A DNA stretch of 16,329 nucleotides, from positions 1 to 16,329 of the forward strand of contig DATCIR010000041.1 in assembly GCA_036507695.1 (NCBI GenBank), in the 5' to 3' direction. Source of the DNA: JAKEGK01 sp036507695 (GTDB taxonomy: Bacteria; Pseudomonadota; Gammaproteobacteria; SZUA-152). The notes beneath the pieces were generated by a model that searched no databases, was not told the origin of the DNA, and saw nothing but the letters and a program-made list of their open reading frames with translations. The position numbers were made by a program, and so were the translations under genes. This document shows positions 14,332 through 16,329 of the stretch, piece by piece; positions within the stretch are counted from its first letter, which is position 1; each line of letters opens with the position of its first letter.

Positions 14332-16164
14332 CTATGCGCTCTTGATTTCTTTGATCTTGCTTTGCTCGATCGTCGGAATCGCAATCTCCTGGAAGGAAAA
14401 CATCGAATAACAAGTGGTGGTGCGTATCATATCGGTCAGGCGGATATATTTCAGTTCGGTGCGGAAATTCACCACCACCTGAGTGCTGATATCATAAATC
14501 GAAGCGGGAACGATTATCTTGGTTGTAGCGGCAGAAAAGCCGTTCTCTTCGCTGGTTAACAATAAAGCCCGGAAATATTCACTGCCACAGCCCGCACCGG
14601 AAATTGCCCGTACCGCCACCGCCCGCGGGAAGCCGGGAATAATCCGTATTCCCATATCCAAACGCATGGTGAAATATTCTTTCATCCATGTCACGACGCC
14701 AAGACACCATTGATCCTTGCCGCCTTCCGGATGATAAGCGACGATATTCCCTACGGATGCCCGGGCGTTTTCCGCGGCATCATAACGCACACCCATACCG
14801 TTATGACTTACATTCAACTGTTGCCAGAAATGATCCGTATAACAAACCGCCTGACTCTCACGTAACGCGCGCGCATGGGATTTGCTGGCGAATATTTTTT
14901 CCCAAATATCAAGATCGGAACTAAACAGCGACAAGCGATGCGCCTCAATCTCGGCCTCAACGCGATGACGATCCGCTTCGGCTTTCCATGGCTCGTAGTC
15001 AATCGGTACCAGGGATAAACCTGGCTTCGAAGATTCCAGATTTCGTTCCGGCTTGTGAATTCGTATTTCATCACATTCGGGATAGAACTCGGCTTTTCCA
15101 TCGATAAAATAATGACTGGCGCTCAGGCTGGAAACCATGCGCAAGCTGTTGTTGACGTTTTTTCTTTGCGCTCCCCGTTCCAGTCTTTCGTTCCAGACGG
15201 TTTGCAGGCGCAACAACATGTCGCGCCGGATCCGTTCGTTGAAAGACAGATTGGAATTGCTGATGCCTCCAGCCGACTCCTTGCGGGTAGTCAGGGCGCC
15301 AACGGTTTCCTTGAAACGCTTCATCAGCTGCGTCATATCCACAGTCCGGCAGTTTTTCGGTTGCGCCACATGATCCTTAAAAATAAACTGTGGCGGAACA
15401 TCATGATCGAGATCGATAATCAATTCGCCGCGATCCACAATGTAACCGGTAACCGGAACCAACCGGCATCCCACTACCCATTTGTTGACATAACTATAGA
15501 TGAGCTGCGCTTCACCTTGCATCAGGTGATAAGGATTGGTGATTGAAAGCATCACGATGCGCAGGTAAACATGGACAATATTATTTGCATCCTCATCCTG
15601 CTTTGCGGGTTGATCACCCGCCTCGCCGGATTGAAACCGGCTGGCGAGTTTGTAGAGCTGATGCAGGTCATGCCATACACCCTCGGGTTCCTGGGTGTAA
15701 GTACCGTATGCCGACACCATGCGCCTCGAAAGGTAAACCATGGCGATACGGATAACATCAAAAAATTCTTTTTTGATCGGGGTTTGCTGCTCCCACTTCT
15801 CAAACAAGTCGTTCACCAGCCGCTTGAAGCCAAACGCCATTTCTTCAAACAACTTGTCGACAATCAGGCGGCGTTCGCGGTTACGCTCGGACAAGGGAAA
15901 GGTGCTATCCCGGTACTTGGCTGCCAGGCCGGCGGTCAGCTCCTGCACCACTCGCCCGAAGATGTTCATGGATTCCAGCCGGATGGCGGACGCCATCCGG
16001 CATCGATTGTAAGCATGGAGCCGTTTCAGCACCTCGGATCCGGATGCTTCCATATCCCCCAAGGGCAATGATTCCAACCACGCTTTGAGCGCCTTGGGTT
16101 TGGGGGATAGTCCGGAAACATCGCTCGCTTCCAGCCCGGGTAAATTCAGTTTCGCCTTTTCCAT
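14332..16164 (-). CDS. Uncharacterised 610-residue protein with a possible divergent PilZ-like C-terminal domain
   Basis: I do not recognise the family with confidence. There is no signal peptide or clear membrane segment, so it is probably cytosolic. Residues ~40-240 look helical. Residues ~448-508 resemble a PilZ fold: QLNVSHNGMGVRYD (449-462) in place of D-x-S-x-x-G, RASVGNIVAYHP (468-479), and WCLGVVTWMK...LDMGIRII (486-509). The arginine motif that binds c-di-GMP (RxxxR) is not clear; only RALR (432-435) precedes it. The start is ATG at 16164, with AAGAGG directly abutting, closer than usual; the next Met is at residue 38. The gene stands alone, with MITE copies on both sides in the same orientation. 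A c-di-GMP-linked role is speculative. Confidence 0.75.
   Translation of the reverse strand: MEKAKLNLPGLEASDVSGLSPKPKALKAWLESLPLGDMEASGSEVLKRLHAYNRCRMASAIRLESMNIFGRVVQELTAGLAAKYRDSTFPLSERNRERRLIVDKLFEEMAFGFKRLVNDLFEKWEQQTPIKKEFFDVIRIAMVYLSRRMVSAYGTYTQEPEGVWHDLHQLYKLASRFQSGEAGDQPAKQDEDANNIVHVYLRIVMLSITNPYHLMQGEAQLIYSYVNKWVVGCRLVPVTGYIVDRGELIIDLDHDVPPQFIFKDHVAQPKNCRTVDMTQLMKRFKETVGALTTRKESAGGISNSNLSFNERIRRDMLLRLQTVWNERLERGAQRKNVNNSLRMVSSLSASHYFIDGKAEFYPECDEIRIHKPERNLESSKPGLSLVPIDYEPWKAEADRHRVEAEIEAHRLSLFSSDLDIWEKIFASKSHARALRESQAVCYTDHFWQQLNVSHNGMGVRYDAAENARASVGNIVAYHPEGGKDQWCLGVVTWMKEYFTMRLDMGIRIIPGFPRAVAVRAISGAGCGSEYFRALLLTSEENGFSAATTKIIVPASIYDISTQVVVNFRTELKYIRLTDMIRTTTCYSMFSFQEIAIPTIEQSKIKEIKSA
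15978..16001. repeat. Near-perfect palindrome inside the 610-residue gene
   Basis: GCCGGATGGCG (15978-15988) and CGCCATCCGGC (15991-16001) are exact reverse complements with two bases between. They encode residues ~55-63 of the protein, ~165-185 nt into the mRNA. Confidence 0.7.
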
Positions 16165-16218
16165 CCTCTTAAAATAACGGATAAGTCAATAAAATCTTTA
16201 GGATTATCAAGGCATCAG

Positions 16219-16329
16219 GTAACTACTCACCCGTGGGCGGCGCCGGTGTCTCCCTGCCGGGGGACGCCACAAGTACGTCCCTGTAGGTTGTTGTGGGCCA
16301 TCCCTGGCCCACACCCTGCGGGCGCACTG
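16219..16329. mobile_element. MITE-like element, second copy (runs off the right edge)
   Basis: The copy begins with the same 14-bp end, GTAACTACTCACCC, and its first 69 bases match 13779-13846 exactly except for one extra C (CTCCC for CTCC). It then diverges but keeps an apical hairpin, TGTGGGCCA-TCCC-TGGCCCACA (16292-16313). The following bases (16314-16329) do not match the right arm of the first copy, and the right terminal repeat is not in the window. It lies 54 bp upstream of the 610-residue gene. Confidence 0.82.

Overview
The window looks like chromosomal DNA of a gammaproteobacterium. The main evidence is one long minus-strand block carrying, in transcription order, yebC (broken), ruvC, ruvA, ruvB, ybgC, tolQ, tolR, tolA, tolB, pal, cpoB, queE and queC. 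This linkage of Holliday-junction, Tol-Pal and 7-deazaguanine genes is characteristic of many free-living Gammaproteobacteria. Genus or order cannot be decided from the sequence.

Layout, left to right. Positions 1-1440 hold the 5' part of a minus-strand gene for a membrane protein fused to a spermidine-synthase-like domain; it runs off the left edge. Positions 1512-3643 hold queE-queC followed by a SAM hydrolase (DUF62) gene. Positions 3737-9122 hold the Tol-Pal cluster: the TolQRA inner-membrane motor, periplasmic TolB, lipoprotein Pal, CpoB and the thioesterase YbgC. Positions 9207-11456 hold ruvB, ruvA and ruvC. Positions 11453-11920 hold a decayed yebC. After a divergent intergenic region there is a plus-strand lipoprotein gene (12254-12874) that converges with a minus-strand beta-hydroxyacid-dehydrogenase-family gene (12878-13756).

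The right quarter is accessory in character. A 158-bp MITE-like element (13779-13936) has 14-bp terminal inverted repeats and an 8-bp target duplication. It sits in what was probably the 5' leader of the oxidoreductase gene. A second copy, in the same orientation, begins at 16219, just upstream of an uncharacterised 610-residue minus-strand gene (14332-16164), and runs off the right edge. The apical hairpins of the two copies differ at four base pairs, all compensated.

Other unusual points: ybgC has no ATG, GTG or TTG ahead of its active site and apparently starts at ATT. Six genes of the block start at GTG. A perfect 13-bp inverted repeat lies inside the signal-peptide codons of cpoB. The yebC remnant has two in-frame deletions and a nonsense codon, yet its old stop still overlaps the ruvC start. 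No tRNA, rRNA or CRISPR array was seen.
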